In this document: one piece after another, positions 26,933 to 35,153 of the stretch | Layout of the letters: every line of letters begins with the position of its first letter | Position numbering within the stretch: the first letter of the stretch is position 1 | DNA from: Halobacterium sp. DL1 | GTDB lineage: Archaea > Halobacteriota > Halobacteria > Halobacteriales > Halobacteriaceae | Direction of reading: 5' to 3' | DNA: 64,000 bases | Assembly: GCA_000230955.3 (NCBI GenBank) | Contig: CP007060.1 | Location: 1,178,001-1,242,000 of the forward strand | Position numbers and translations under genes: made by a program | Notes under the pieces: generated by a model | What the model saw: the letters and a program-made list of their open reading frames with translations, nothing else | Told to the model about the DNA's origin: nothing | Databases searched by the model: none

Positions 26933-27049
26933 TCCCTCACGTTCTACGACGGCCGCGCCCCTAACTCGTTCCGGTATCCCGTCGGGGTAGCTGGTCACCA
27001 GGCGGTAACCATCCTTTCCGCCGACCGCGCCGAACAGCCTCAGTGTGGC

Positions 27050-28240
27050 ATGGAAGTGAGCGAACGCGTCCCGTGGGACTCTCCCACCGTCCGGGTGGTG
27101 CTGCTCGGCACCGCGATGGCGCCACTCGGCGTCCCACTGCTCAGCCCCGCACTGCCCGCCTTCCGCGACCAGTTTCTGCTCACGGACGCACAGGCAAGCC
27201 TCCTCGTCTCCACGTATTTCCTCGCGGGCATCGTGCTCTCTCCGTTCCTCGGCGCCTTCGCCGACCGGTACGGCCGCCGCCGCCTGCTCGTCGGGTCGCT
27301 CGTCGTCTTCTCGCTCTCGGGCACGAGCATCGCCCTCTCGCCGCCGTTCTGGACCGTCATCGCCGTCCGTGTGGTTCAGGGAACCGCTGCCGCGGGCCTG
27401 TTCGTCTCCACGGTGACGCTCGTCGGCGACACGTTCGAGGGTGTCCAGCGGAACGCGGTCCTCGGCGTGAACACCGCCGTGCTCTCGGCGGCGGCCGCCG
27501 TCTACCCGGTCGTCGGGGGCCTGCTCGCCGGCGTCGCCTGGAACGCGCCCTTCTTCGCGTACCTGCTTGCACTCCCCGTCGCCGGCGTCGCGTGGCGCGT
27601 CCTGCCGACGGAGGTCGGTATCCCGCAGCGCCCGGGCTACCTCGCCGCGATGGCGCGCGTGGCGACCTCGACGGGCGCCCTCGGCTTCTACGCCGCCACC
27701 CTCCTCACCGAACTCCTCCTGTTCGGCGCGATATTCACCGCGCTCCCGTTCCTCCTCGTCGACGACTACGCGTCCTCCGCCGTGGTCGTCGGTCTCGTCA
27801 TCACTGCCGCGGAGGTCGTCTCCACCGCCGCCGCCGCGCTCAACGGCCGCCTCGCGCACCGGGCGAGCAACGCCACCCTCGTTCGCGCGGGCATCGCGGT
27901 GTACGCCGTCGGACTGCTCGTCGTCCCCTTCGCCGTCTCCCCGGTCGGCGTCGCAGCGGGCGCGAGCATCGCCGGCGGTGGCGTCGGCCTCGTACTCCCG
28001 TCCGTCGACGCCGGCCTCACCGACCACGTCCCCGCGGACCTCCGCGCCGGTGCGCTCAGCCTCCGCAACAGCGTCACATTCCTCGGCCGCGCCAGCGGCC
28101 CCGTCGCGTTCGCGGCGCTCGCGGGGTCTGTCGGGTACGACAGTCTGTTCACCCTCGCCGGAGTGGTCTCGCTCGCAGTGGTCGCGGTCGTTACCGCCGC
28201 CGCTCGTTGGTGGGGACGACCTTCGCGCCGTACCGTCTGA
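27050..28240 (+). CDS. MFS transporter
   Basis: 396 residues with twelve hydrophobic segments. The loop 2-3 signature GAFADRYGRRRLLVGSL is intact, as is the RVVQGTAAAGLF segment of helix 4. The family moves drugs, sugars or metabolites by proton antiport or symport. Its 3' end runs 50 bases into the convergent HMGCS-like gene. Confidence 0.9.
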   Translation: MEVSERVPWDSPTVRVVLLGTAMAPLGVPLLSPALPAFRDQFLLTDAQASLLVSTYFLAGIVLSPFLGAFADRYGRRRLLVGSLVVFSLSGTSIALSPPFWTVIAVRVVQGTAAAGLFVSTVTLVGDTFEGVQRNAVLGVNTAVLSAAAAVYPVVGGLLAGVAWNAPFFAYLLALPVAGVAWRVLPTEVGIPQRPGYLAAMARVATSTGALGFYAATLLTELLLFGAIFTALPFLLVDDYASSAVVVGLVITAAEVVSTAAAALNGRLAHRASNATLVRAGIAVYAVGLLVVPFAVSPVGVAAGASIAGGGVGLVLPSVDAGLTDHVPADLRAGALSLRNSVTFLGRASGPVAFAALAGSVGYDSLFTLAGVVSLAVVAVVTAAARWWGRPSRRTV

Positions 28241-29621
28241 CGCCCTCCTGCTCGTACAGCAGGCGCGGCACGGCCACCACCTCGTCGCCGATGCCGGGCG
28301 CGTCGTCGCCCGCGAGCACGACCTGCACCGGGACGCTCACCGACCCGCTTTCGACGCCGTCGAACGCCACGATGGCACTCGCGTACTCCCCAGCGCGGGC
28401 CTGCTGCGGGACGAACTCCGGCGGCGCGCCGCCCTGCGAGATGGTCGTCACCGCCTCCACTGTGCCCCGCTTCGAGAGCGGTGTGTCGTCGTAGCCCTCG
28501 CTCGCGCCGCACTCCGTGCACGCGCCCTCCGGCGGGAACCGGAGCGCGCCACAGGCCCGGCAGCGTCCGGCCACCAGACGGTGGCGCTGCGGGAGCGTGC
28601 GGCGGTAGGACGGGACACTGACGTACGCCCCGCCGCCCTCCGGGACACCGGAGTCGAACGCGCCGCACCGCCGCTGGGCCGCCGCGAAGTCGAGGTCTCG
28701 GTCGCCCGCGACCGTCCGTCTGACCGGAATTTCACCACCCTCAACCCGGAACGCGTGCGCCGCGCCACCGCTACCGTACGTGACGACCAGTATCGTCTCG
28801 CTACCGTCGGCGACCGCGTCGGCGAAGCCGAGCAGCGCGCTCGCAGCGCCCGCGTCGCCTACCTCATCCGCGACGGTGCCGGCGGCCACCGTCTCGCTGT
28901 CGAGACCGAGCGCTCTCGCGGCGCGGTACGGCAGGTCGCCGTCGGGGGCCTGCAGCGCCGCGGCGTCCGGGTCGTTCGCGCCGCCGAGTTCGTCGACGGC
29001 GCCCGCGACGGTCTCGCGGTAGGCCTCCCGGTCGTAGGCGGTCACGCCGAGTCCCGTCGTCTCGTCGCTGCCGCGCTTCCTGAACCGGGTTCCTGGGTAG
29101 GTGGCGGTGTACGACGAGCGGTCGGTGACGGCTCCGGGGCTGTCGGGCGCGCAGACGATTGCACAAGCCCCCGCCCCGGCAGCGTGCCCGACAGCCTCGT
29201 CAAGGGCCCCCTGCGGGCAGTCCGCAGCGACGACCAGCGCTACGCCACCGCCGTCGAGCGCCGCCGATAGCGCCTCCCCGCCCGCAGCGGTGCTGCCGCC
29301 GAACTGGCTCGTTCGGGTGGTCTCCCCGACGCCGAGCAGGCTACCGAGTCGGCCGCTGCCGGCCTCCTCGTCGTACGGGAGCGTCGTGGACGCGAGGAAC
29401 AGCGCGTCCACGCTCCCCGCCTCGTAGCCCGCCGCGTCGAGGGCGCGCTCGCCGGCCTCCGCGGCCATCGTGAGCGCGTCCTCGTCGGCGTCCGGCACGG
29501 CGACCGAATCGACGCCGCGCGCACGGAACCGGCCCAGGGCGTCCTCGACCTCCGCGGCCGACAGTCGGAACCGGGGGACGTACGCGCCGACACCCGCGAT
29601 TGCAGAGTTCTCCGCAGTCAT
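28191..29621 (-). CDS. HMG-CoA-synthase-like protein fused to DUF35 (zinc ribbon + OB fold), catalytic residues absent
   Basis: 476 residues. Residues 1-300 follow the archaeal HMG-CoA synthase/KAS III fold (AIAGVGAYVPRFRLS, then LQAPDGDLPYRAARALG). The catalytic positions are changed: ASTT replaces the Glu-bearing strand, FGGSTAAG (107-114) replaces the Cys motif, and Gln224 stands where the family has His in HQPNGK. Residues 351-372 form a zinc ribbon (Cys354, 357, 368, 371), followed by an OB fold to the end. DUF35 proteins bind CoA and bridge thiolase and HMGCS in archaeal complexes. The thiolase gene lies upstream on the same strand. This fusion is probably a structural or substrate-holding partner of that thiolase (inference). 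Confidence 0.88.
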   Translation of the reverse strand: MTAENSAIAGVGAYVPRFRLSAAEVEDALGRFRARGVDSVAVPDADEDALTMAAEAGERALDAAGYEAGSVDALFLASTTLPYDEEAGSGRLGSLLGVGETTRTSQFGGSTAAGGEALSAALDGGGVALVVAADCPQGALDEAVGHAAGAGACAIVCAPDSPGAVTDRSSYTATYPGTRFRKRGSDETTGLGVTAYDREAYRETVAGAVDELGGANDPDAAALQAPDGDLPYRAARALGLDSETVAAGTVADEVGDAGAASALLGFADAVADGSETILVVTYGSGGAAHAFRVEGGEIPVRRTVAGDRDLDFAAAQRRCGAFDSGVPEGGGAYVSVPSYRRTLPQRHRLVAGRCRACGALRFPPEGACTECGASEGYDDTPLSKRGTVEAVTTISQGGAPPEFVPQQARAGEYASAIVAFDGVESGSVSVPVQVVLAGDDAPGIGDEVVAVPRLLYEQEGVRRYGAKVVPTNERRR

Positions 29622-29679
29622 GCCTTCCCCTCCCGCGCGTTGCGCGGTCGGTTTCGCGTTCGCAAGCTCACGCGACTTC

Positions 29680-29700
29680 CGTCAGAGCTTTGCTCTGACG
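29680..29700. repeat. Perfect 9-base hairpin with 3-base loop between thiolase and DUF35 fusion genes
   Basis: The arms CGTCAGAGC and GCTCTGACG flank TTT. It lies in the 106-base gap of an otherwise close gene pair on the minus strand. It could be an mRNA processing or attenuation element, or a remnant of a dispersed repeat. No T-run follows on the minus strand, so an intrinsic terminator is unlikely. Confidence 0.5.
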
Positions 29701-29727
29701 ACGTCTCGCTCGCTCGTTGATGCTCGC

Positions 29728-30885
29728 TCACGAGACTCCCTCCAGGAGCGTGACGACCGCCGCACCGCCGCTTCCGCCGACGTTGTGCGCCAGTCCAAGT
29801 TGCGGGTCCTCGACCTGCCGCTCTCCGGCGTTCCCGGTGAGCTGTTTCCACAGTTCGACGACCTGTCCGGCGCCGGTCGCGCCGATGGGGTGGCCCTTCG
29901 CCTTCAGGCCGCCGGAGACGTTCACGGGGAGGTCGCCGTCCGCGTCGGTGACGCCCTCGCGCAGCAGTTCCGGGGCCTCGCCGCGCCCGCAGAAGCCGAG
30001 GTCTTCGTAGGCGAGCAGTTCCGCGATGGCGAAGCAGTCGTGGACCTCCGCCAGGTCGACGTCTTCCGGTCCCGCTCCGGCCATCTCGTAGGCCGCGTCC
30101 GCCGCGTTCTGGCTCGCTGGTATCGACGTGTAGCTCTCCCGCTCGAAGAGGCCGACGCGGTCGCTCGCGGCGCCGACGCCCGCGACTCTCGCGGTGTCCT
30201 CGAACTCGGCGGCAACGTCCTCGCTGGCGACGAGGACGGCGGCCGCGCCGTCGCTGGTCGGACAGCAGTGGTAGAGCGTTAGCGGGTCCGCGACCGTCGC
30301 GCCGCCGCTCGCGTCTTCGAGCGAGCACTCGAAGCCGAGGTGCGCGTGGGGGTTCTTCGCGGCGTTCGCGTGGTTCTTCACGGCCGCCCGGGAGAGGTCG
30401 TCGACGGCGGCGTCGTACTCGTCCACGTAGGCGCTCGCCATCTGGGCGTAGGTGCCCGCGAACGTCGTCCCAGTGAGGCGCTCCCACTCCGTCTCGCCGC
30501 TGACGCCGAGCCAGTACTTCGCGGCGTCGCCGCTCAGGTCCGTCATCATCTCGTAGCCGCCCGCGATGACGACATCGGCCATCCCCGACTTCACGGCCTG
30601 TACGGCGTTCCTGACCGCGTAGCCGCTGGCCGCGCAGGCGTTCTCCACGCGGGTCGTCGGCACGGAGAGCCCGGCGTGTTCGGCGACGGCGGGTCCGGAG
30701 AGACCGATCTGTCGGCCGCCGACGCCGAGCGTTCCTACGACCGCTTCGTCGACGTCTGCCCGGTCGAGTCCGTCGGCGCTCGCCAGCGCGCGCTCGACGG
30801 CGGTGGCGAACAGCGAGCGGTAGGACTCCCCGGGGAACGCCCCGAAGGCGGTCTGGCCCGCGCCGACGACGTAGGCGTCTCGCAT
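29728..30885 (-). CDS. Thiolase, SCP-2/archaeal acetyl-CoA acetyltransferase type
   Basis: 385 residues. The nucleophile Cys84 lies in RVENACAASG. EVHDCFAIAELLAYEDLG carries the His of SCP-2-type thiolases, and GGLKAKGHPIGATGAGQ the second His. HNVGGSGGAAV is the C-terminal loop, which in this subgroup lacks the third Cys. It should condense or cleave acyl-CoA units. The DUF35 fusion gene follows 106 bases downstream, as expected for thiolase/DUF35 partners. Confidence 0.93.
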   Translation of the reverse strand: MRDAYVVGAGQTAFGAFPGESYRSLFATAVERALASADGLDRADVDEAVVGTLGVGGRQIGLSGPAVAEHAGLSVPTTRVENACAASGYAVRNAVQAVKSGMADVVIAGGYEMMTDLSGDAAKYWLGVSGETEWERLTGTTFAGTYAQMASAYVDEYDAAVDDLSRAAVKNHANAAKNPHAHLGFECSLEDASGGATVADPLTLYHCCPTSDGAAAVLVASEDVAAEFEDTARVAGVGAASDRVGLFERESYTSIPASQNAADAAYEMAGAGPEDVDLAEVHDCFAIAELLAYEDLGFCGRGEAPELLREGVTDADGDLPVNVSGGLKAKGHPIGATGAGQVVELWKQLTGNAGERQVEDPQLGLAHNVGGSGGAAVVTLLEGVS

Positions 30886-30980
30886 ATGTCCCGGAGTTGT
30901 CCCCCATCCCTCATAATCTCTGTCGACCGAACCGCGGCCTCTGTCGGAACGTTGATGTGACTGCCGTGCGGCGTGGTGGC

Positions 30981-31367
30981 ATGGCTACGCTCGCCGGCAG
31001 ATTCCGCTCGTGGCTGACAAGCGTGGAGTTCGCGGTGACCACCGGAGCCATCGCCGTCGCACTGGTCGCTGGCGCAGTCGCCTTCGAGACGTGGGGGGAC
31101 TCCGTGGACGCCTACTTCGTCGTCCTGCTCGCGGGCGTCGGTGTGCCGAACATCTACGAGAACCAGTGGCCGCGGGCCTACGAGCGGCGGGTCGTGGGCG
31201 TCGCGTGGGCGCTCGTCACTTCGCTCGCGCTCGTGGCGTGCTACCTCTTCCTCGCGAACGGACTGCGGGCGTTCCTCGACGGGTTCGTGCCCGGCGCCGT
31301 AGCGTTCGCCGTCTCCTGGCTCCTCGGCATCTACGCGGCCCGCGTCTACGGCTGGGACTCGGCATAA
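30981..31367 (+). CDS. Small membrane protein, unknown
   Basis: 128 residues with about four membrane helices (residues 16-35, 45-60, 72-92 and 98-120). ATG 30981 is preferred over a longer frame whose N-terminus is Arg- and Cys-rich. VPNIYENQWPRAYERR is the only soluble loop of note. No family recognised. It is divergent from the thiolase gene. Confidence 0.7.
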   Translation: MATLAGRFRSWLTSVEFAVTTGAIAVALVAGAVAFETWGDSVDAYFVVLLAGVGVPNIYENQWPRAYERRVVGVAWALVTSLALVACYLFLANGLRAFLDGFVPGAVAFAVSWLLGIYAARVYGWDSA

Positions 31368-31373
31368 TTATTT
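31364..31373 (+). promoter_or_regulatory. TATA box for the MaoC-amidohydrolase pair
   Basis: ATAATTATTT sits 25-34 bases before the ATG at 31398 and overlaps the stop of the previous gene. This suggests a leaderless transcript starting near 31398. Confidence 0.5.
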
Positions 31374-31397
31374 GTCGTCCGAGCGACCTCTCTCAGT

Positions 31398-31859
31398 ATG
31401 GCGTACAGCTACGAACCCCACTACTTCGAGGAGTTCGAGGAGGGGGAGACGTTCGAGAGCGTCGGCCGCACAGTGACGGAAGCTGACTTCACGTTCCACT
31501 CGATGTTCACCGGGGACTGGACGGAACTCCACTCCAACGCGGAGTACGCCGCCGACCAAGAGTTCGGCGAGCGCGTCGCCCACGGCCCGATGACGTTCGT
31601 GCTCGCCACCGGGTTCGTCTACCGTTGTGGCTTCCTCGAGCGCCGCGTCATCGCGTTCCTCGGGATGAACTACATGGACATCCCCGCGCCGGTGGCGATG
31701 GGCGACACCATCTCCCTGGACATGGAGGTCACGAAGACGAAGGAACTCTCCTCGCGGGACGACGCGGGCCTCGTCGTCATCGACACGGAGATGACGAACA
31801 GCGACGGGGAGACCGTCTTCTCGGGGGACATGAAGTTCCTCGTGAAGCGCGACCGATGA
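31398..31859 (+). CDS. MaoC-like hot-dog dehydratase
   Basis: 153 residues. The hydratase motif appears as FTGDWTELHSNAEYA (catalytic Asp and His) and the substrate loop as GERVAHGPMTFVLATG. Such R-specific hydratases add water to enoyl-CoA; PaaZ also carries a MaoC-type domain in phenylacetate breakdown, but no such link is shown here. The stop overlaps the next start as ATGA. Confidence 0.9.
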   Translation: MAYSYEPHYFEEFEEGETFESVGRTVTEADFTFHSMFTGDWTELHSNAEYAADQEFGERVAHGPMTFVLATGFVYRCGFLERRVIAFLGMNYMDIPAPVAMGDTISLDMEVTKTKELSSRDDAGLVVIDTEMTNSDGETVFSGDMKFLVKRDR

Positions 31860-32731
31860 GCGCGCTCGACGACCTGCTCGCGGAGACCCGGGCGATAGAT
31901 ACCCACGCCCACCAGCCCACCCGGGAGTTCCTCGAGGACGCGGGCGGCCAGATGATGGAGGACGCCGCGAGCAAGTTCGGCTCCGAGATGGAGACGTGGG
32001 ACTACGAGGAGATGGTCGAGGAGTACCACGACGCCGGCGTCTCGCGGGCCGTCCTCCTCGGCTGGGACGCCGAGACGAACACCGGCAACCCGCCCGTGCC
32101 CAACGACTACGTCGCGGAGGTGCGGGACGACCACCCCGAGTTCTTCGTCGGGTTCGCGTCCGTCGACCCGCTGAAGGACGACTGCGTCGAGGAGGCCGTC
32201 CGCGCCGTCGAGGACCTCGACCTCTCCGGGTTCAAGTTCCAGCAGATCGCCCAGGGCTTCGACCCGAGCGACCCCGAACACGACGCACTCTGGGACACCA
32301 TCGAGGACCTCGGCGTGCCCTGCGTCTTCCACGGCGGGAACTCCACGCTCGGCGCCGGCGCGCCCGGCGGTCGGGGGCTGAAGGTCAAGCACGGAAACCC
32401 GATGCTCCTCGACGACGTGGCCGCAGAACACCCCGAACTACAGATTCTCATCGCCCACCCCGCGTTCCCCTGGGAGAAGGAGCAACTCGCCATCTGCCAG
32501 CAGAAGGGCAACGTCTACATGGACCTCTCCGGCTGGCTCCCGAAGTACATCGACGAACAGGTGCTCCACTACGCCGGCACCGTCCTCCGCGACAAGGTGA
32601 TGTTCGGCACGGACTACCCGATGATTCGGCCCGGTGAGTGGCTGGACTCGCTCGGCGAGCACACCGACTACTCCGAGGACGTCTACCGGAAACTGCTCTG
32701 GGAGAACGCCGAAGAGTTCCTCGACCTGTAG
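31856..32731 (+). CDS. Amidohydrolase_2 family metal-dependent hydrolase
   Basis: 291 residues from ATG 31856. DTHAHQPTREF gives the HxH metal pair, FHGGNSTLGAGAPGGRG and IAHPAFPWEKEQ further His ligands, and MFGTDYPMI the catalytic Asp. This TIM-barrel family includes ACMSD-like decarboxylases and lactonases. Translationally coupled to the MaoC gene, so both probably act on the same acyl or ring-cleavage compound. Identity unknown. Confidence 0.88.
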   Translation: MSALDDLLAETRAIDTHAHQPTREFLEDAGGQMMEDAASKFGSEMETWDYEEMVEEYHDAGVSRAVLLGWDAETNTGNPPVPNDYVAEVRDDHPEFFVGFASVDPLKDDCVEEAVRAVEDLDLSGFKFQQIAQGFDPSDPEHDALWDTIEDLGVPCVFHGGNSTLGAGAPGGRGLKVKHGNPMLLDDVAAEHPELQILIAHPAFPWEKEQLAICQQKGNVYMDLSGWLPKYIDEQVLHYAGTVLRDKVMFGTDYPMIRPGEWLDSLGEHTDYSEDVYRKLLWENAEEFLDL

Positions 32732-32755
32732 CGGCCACCGGGTCCGACCCCCGAC

Positions 32756-33982
32756 TCACGACTCCGGGACGACCCAGACGAACGCGACGCCGACGAGAGC
32801 GAGTCCGCTACCGACCAGGAACGCCGTCTCGTAGCCCGCCGCCTCGATGAGCGCGCCGCCGGCGATGGGGGCGACGAACGCGCCGGCGAGACCCAGAGTG
32901 GTCTGGAACGCCACCGCGGTGGCGGCGACGCGCCTGTCGACCAGTTCGCGGACGTACGCGAACGAGAGGCCGAGCGTCAACTGGATGGTGAAGCCGGCGA
33001 CGAGCAGCGCGACGACGAGCGCAGCGACCGACCGAAGCGTCGCCAGCACCATGAGCGCCGGTACGGTGAACAGGAACGAGAGCAGGAGCACTGGCCGACG
33101 GCGACCACCGAACAGGCGGTCGGAGAGCAGCCCGCTGCTGACGCGGGAGACGATGCCGACGGCCGGGAACACCGCGATGAGCAGTCCGCTCAGACCGATC
33201 GCGAGACCGACCTCGTCCGTGAGGTACGACGGCGCCCAGCTGTTGACGAACAGGTAGAGCGAGTAGGCGAGAAAGCCCAGACCGCCGACCAGCCAGACGC
33301 TCCGGTCGCGGAGCACGCTCCCAAACTCCGCCAGGCTCGGCGCGGCGCCAGCGTCGCTGCGCCCGAGGCCGCGACTCGTCGGCCAGTACATCGCCAGGCC
33401 GACCAGCGGGACCGCGTTGAACACGAGGAAGATGGCGGGCCAGCCGAACTGCGCGGCTATCGTGGGGCCGCCGCCCTGACCGAGTGCGAACCCGACTGGA
33501 CCGCTCGCGGTGAAGATGCCGACCGCCGTCGCGCGGCGGGACGGCTCGACGGCGCGGCTGACGATGTCGATGCCAGCGTTCCAGATAGTGACGAACGCGG
33601 CGCCACCGACGAGACGCGACGCGATCAGGAGGTAGTAGGCGTTGCGCTCGGCCGCCATCCACCCCCAGACGCCGACGACGAGCGACACCGCGATGGCGAG
33701 AGCGATGGCGACCCGGGAGTTCGTCCGGTCGAGCAGCGCGCCGACCGGGAGGCTGGCGACCACCGCGGCGCCGAACATGCTCCCCACGACGAGACCGGCT
33801 TTCGTCGCGTCGATGCCCATCGACGCACGGATGAGCGGTGTGACGCTCGCGGGCACGATCTCGTTCGCGGAGAGCGCCACCGATATCAGGCTCAGTCCGC
33901 CGACGAGTATCCAGCGCTCCCGCTCGCTGCGGGCAGCCCGGGTCGTCACGCCCGAGGAGTCACTGCCCGCCTCGTCTGTCAT
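32756..33982 (-). CDS. MFS transporter
   Basis: 408 residues from ATG 33982. Residues 1-24 are a charged cytosolic tail, followed by twelve membrane helices. The loop 2-3 motif is present as GALLDRTNSR, and a second copy as GLLSDRLFGGRRRP in loop 8-9. ATAVGIFTASGPVGFALGQGGGP is helix 5. Substrate unknown. It is convergent with the amidohydrolase (24-base gap) and could export or import a related compound. Confidence 0.9.
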   Translation of the reverse strand: MTDEAGSDSSGVTTRAARSERERWILVGGLSLISVALSANEIVPASVTPLIRASMGIDATKAGLVVGSMFGAAVVASLPVGALLDRTNSRVAIALAIAVSLVVGVWGWMAAERNAYYLLIASRLVGGAAFVTIWNAGIDIVSRAVEPSRRATAVGIFTASGPVGFALGQGGGPTIAAQFGWPAIFLVFNAVPLVGLAMYWPTSRGLGRSDAGAAPSLAEFGSVLRDRSVWLVGGLGFLAYSLYLFVNSWAPSYLTDEVGLAIGLSGLLIAVFPAVGIVSRVSSGLLSDRLFGGRRRPVLLLSFLFTVPALMVLATLRSVAALVVALLVAGFTIQLTLGLSFAYVRELVDRRVAATAVAFQTTLGLAGAFVAPIAGGALIEAAGYETAFLVGSGLALVGVAFVWVVPES

Positions 33983-34099
33983 TGGCAGATTCTGGACGCT
34001 GTCGAACAAGTATCTGTGCTTCGGCGTAGTCCTGTCCGGGTTCTCCCACGCGGATACCCCGGCGCCGGGGCCGCGGGGACGCCCGGTCGTTCTCAACCC

Positions 34100-34258
34100 C
34101 TACCGCCGGCGACCGAGTGCCACGACACTGCCGAGGAGGCCGCCGACAGCGAACGCCGCGGCGACGAGGAGACCTGCCACTGTCGCGACGACCCGCGGAA
34201 TCCCGACCACGTACTCGTCCGGGACGCCCGCCGTCGCGAGGCGGCGACGGTAGCTCAG
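34100..34258 (-). CDS. Possible small membrane protein with non-ATG start
   Basis: The frame encodes a hydrophobic helix (VVATVAGLLVAAAFAVGGLL) followed by VALGRRR and stop. No ATG exists. A CTG at 34258 would overlap the stop of the upstream HTH_10 gene as CTGA and give 52 residues; a GTG at 34210 would give 36. The single-helix composition looks coding and the spacing suggests coupling, but start choice and existence are uncertain. Confidence 0.35.
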   Translation of the reverse strand: MSYRRRLATAGVPDEYVVGIPRVVATVAGLLVAAAFAVGGLLGSVVALGRRR

Positions 34259-34905
34259 ATAAGGAACTGCTCGACGAGCGTGCCGACGAGCTTCTGTTCC
34301 GCGAGCCGGAGGTGCTCCTCCAGCGTCCGCCGGTCGATGTCCATCTCTTCGGCGAGTTCTTCGGTGGTCGCGCCGCGCGGAATCTCGTAGTAGCCGGCCT
34401 CCCAGGCGAGGACGACAGCCTCCTCCTGGCGGTCCGAGAGGCTCGGCATCACGCGGTCCATCGAGAGCATCGGGTGGTCCTGCGTGACGGTGTCGATCTC
34501 GCGCTTCGAGCGCACGGTCACGTCGAAGGACTCCTGGGCGTCCTGGTAGAACTCGGTGAGATTCCGGGACTCGAGGGTGAGCACGCGGACGACCTTGCCC
34601 CCGCTCTCGTAGCGCAGCGGGGGCAGGAACAGACACTCGTGCTTCGAGAGGTAGCCCTCGATGTTGTCCTCGATGTACGGCTGGAGGCACTCCGCCGTGA
34701 TGATGATCTGTTCGTTCGCCCGCTGGATGGTGTCCTCCACCCCCACCGCACGCTCGACCTCCTGGCGGACCTCGCCGTCGGCGTCCCCCCGCACGTACAG
34801 GAGGTCGCAGTGGTCGTTACACCACAGTTCGATGCTGACGTCACGCCCCGCCGTCGCGCCCTCGTACGCCACGTTTCCCTTGATGTGGAATGTGGCTTCG
34901 TACAT
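34255..34905 (-). CDS. Bat-type HTH_10 transcriptional regulator
   Basis: 216 residues. The N-terminal 150 residues form a beta-rich sensor domain (MYEATFHIKGNVAYE...), and residues 155-208 are the HTH_10 domain (LSDRQEEAVVLAWEAGYYEIPRG spans its start). There is a Cys at residues 29 and 33 (WCNDHC) that could be redox or metal sensitive. It is divergent from the YeiH-type gene, 286 bases apart, and so is a candidate regulator of it. Confidence 0.9.
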   Translation of the reverse strand: MYEATFHIKGNVAYEGATAGRDVSIELWCNDHCDLLYVRGDADGEVRQEVERAVGVEDTIQRANEQIIITAECLQPYIEDNIEGYLSKHECLFLPPLRYESGGKVVRVLTLESRNLTEFYQDAQESFDVTVRSKREIDTVTQDHPMLSMDRVMPSLSDRQEEAVVLAWEAGYYEIPRGATTEELAEEMDIDRRTLEEHLRLAEQKLVGTLVEQFLI

Positions 34906-34930
34906 TCTGCTACCTCTTGGTATCTAGTTG

Positions 34931-34938
34931 TAATATAA
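34931..34938 (-). promoter_or_regulatory. TATA box of the HTH_10 regulator
   Basis: TTATATTA on the minus strand lies 26-33 bases upstream of the ATG at 34905, which predicts a nearly leaderless transcript. Confidence 0.5.
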
Positions 34939-35045
34939 TCCCCTCACCATGGGCGGCCCCACTTACCCATCTCACCCTCCCAGATCTGGCGGCCCGGAAT
35001 TTGCCGAAGACGCTCACCTTCCTCCCCGAGACCCCACGGCCTTCC

Positions 35046-35074
35046 TCCTCACTCCGGAGTGGGGAATTTATTAC
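35046..35074 (+). promoter_or_regulatory. Palindrome adjoining a TATA box upstream of YeiH
   Basis: ACTCCGGAGT (35051-35060) is a perfect palindrome that extends, with one wobble, to 20 bases (35046-35065). It abuts AATTTATTA (35066-35074), the best TATA box before the YeiH gene. An operator at the TFB recognition position would permit repression or activation. Function inferred. Confidence 0.4.
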
Positions 35075-35107
35075 GAGCGCCACCCCTTCCTCGACGTAGA
35101 GATGTCC

Positions 35108-35130
35108 GTCCGGCGGCCGGTTTGCCGGAC
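35108..35130. repeat. Inverted repeat GTCCGGC-N9-GCCGGAC in the YeiH leader
   Basis: Perfect 7-base arms with a 9-base loop, located downstream of the predicted TATA box and before the short leader frame at 35154. On RNA it would form a GC-rich hairpin in the 5' untranslated region. Confidence 0.45.
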
Positions 35131-35153
35131 CAGGCGAACTCGTCAATCGAACC

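Noticed and set aside
27040-28027. Antisense extension of the amidohydrolase frame across the MFS gene
   Set aside because: The conserved amidohydrolase starts at 26932; the upstream part is acidic shadow sequence of the MFS gene.
29622-29727. Possible intrinsic terminator after the thiolase gene
   Set aside because: The hairpin at 29680-29700 has no T-run on the minus strand and the following gene is a functional partner.
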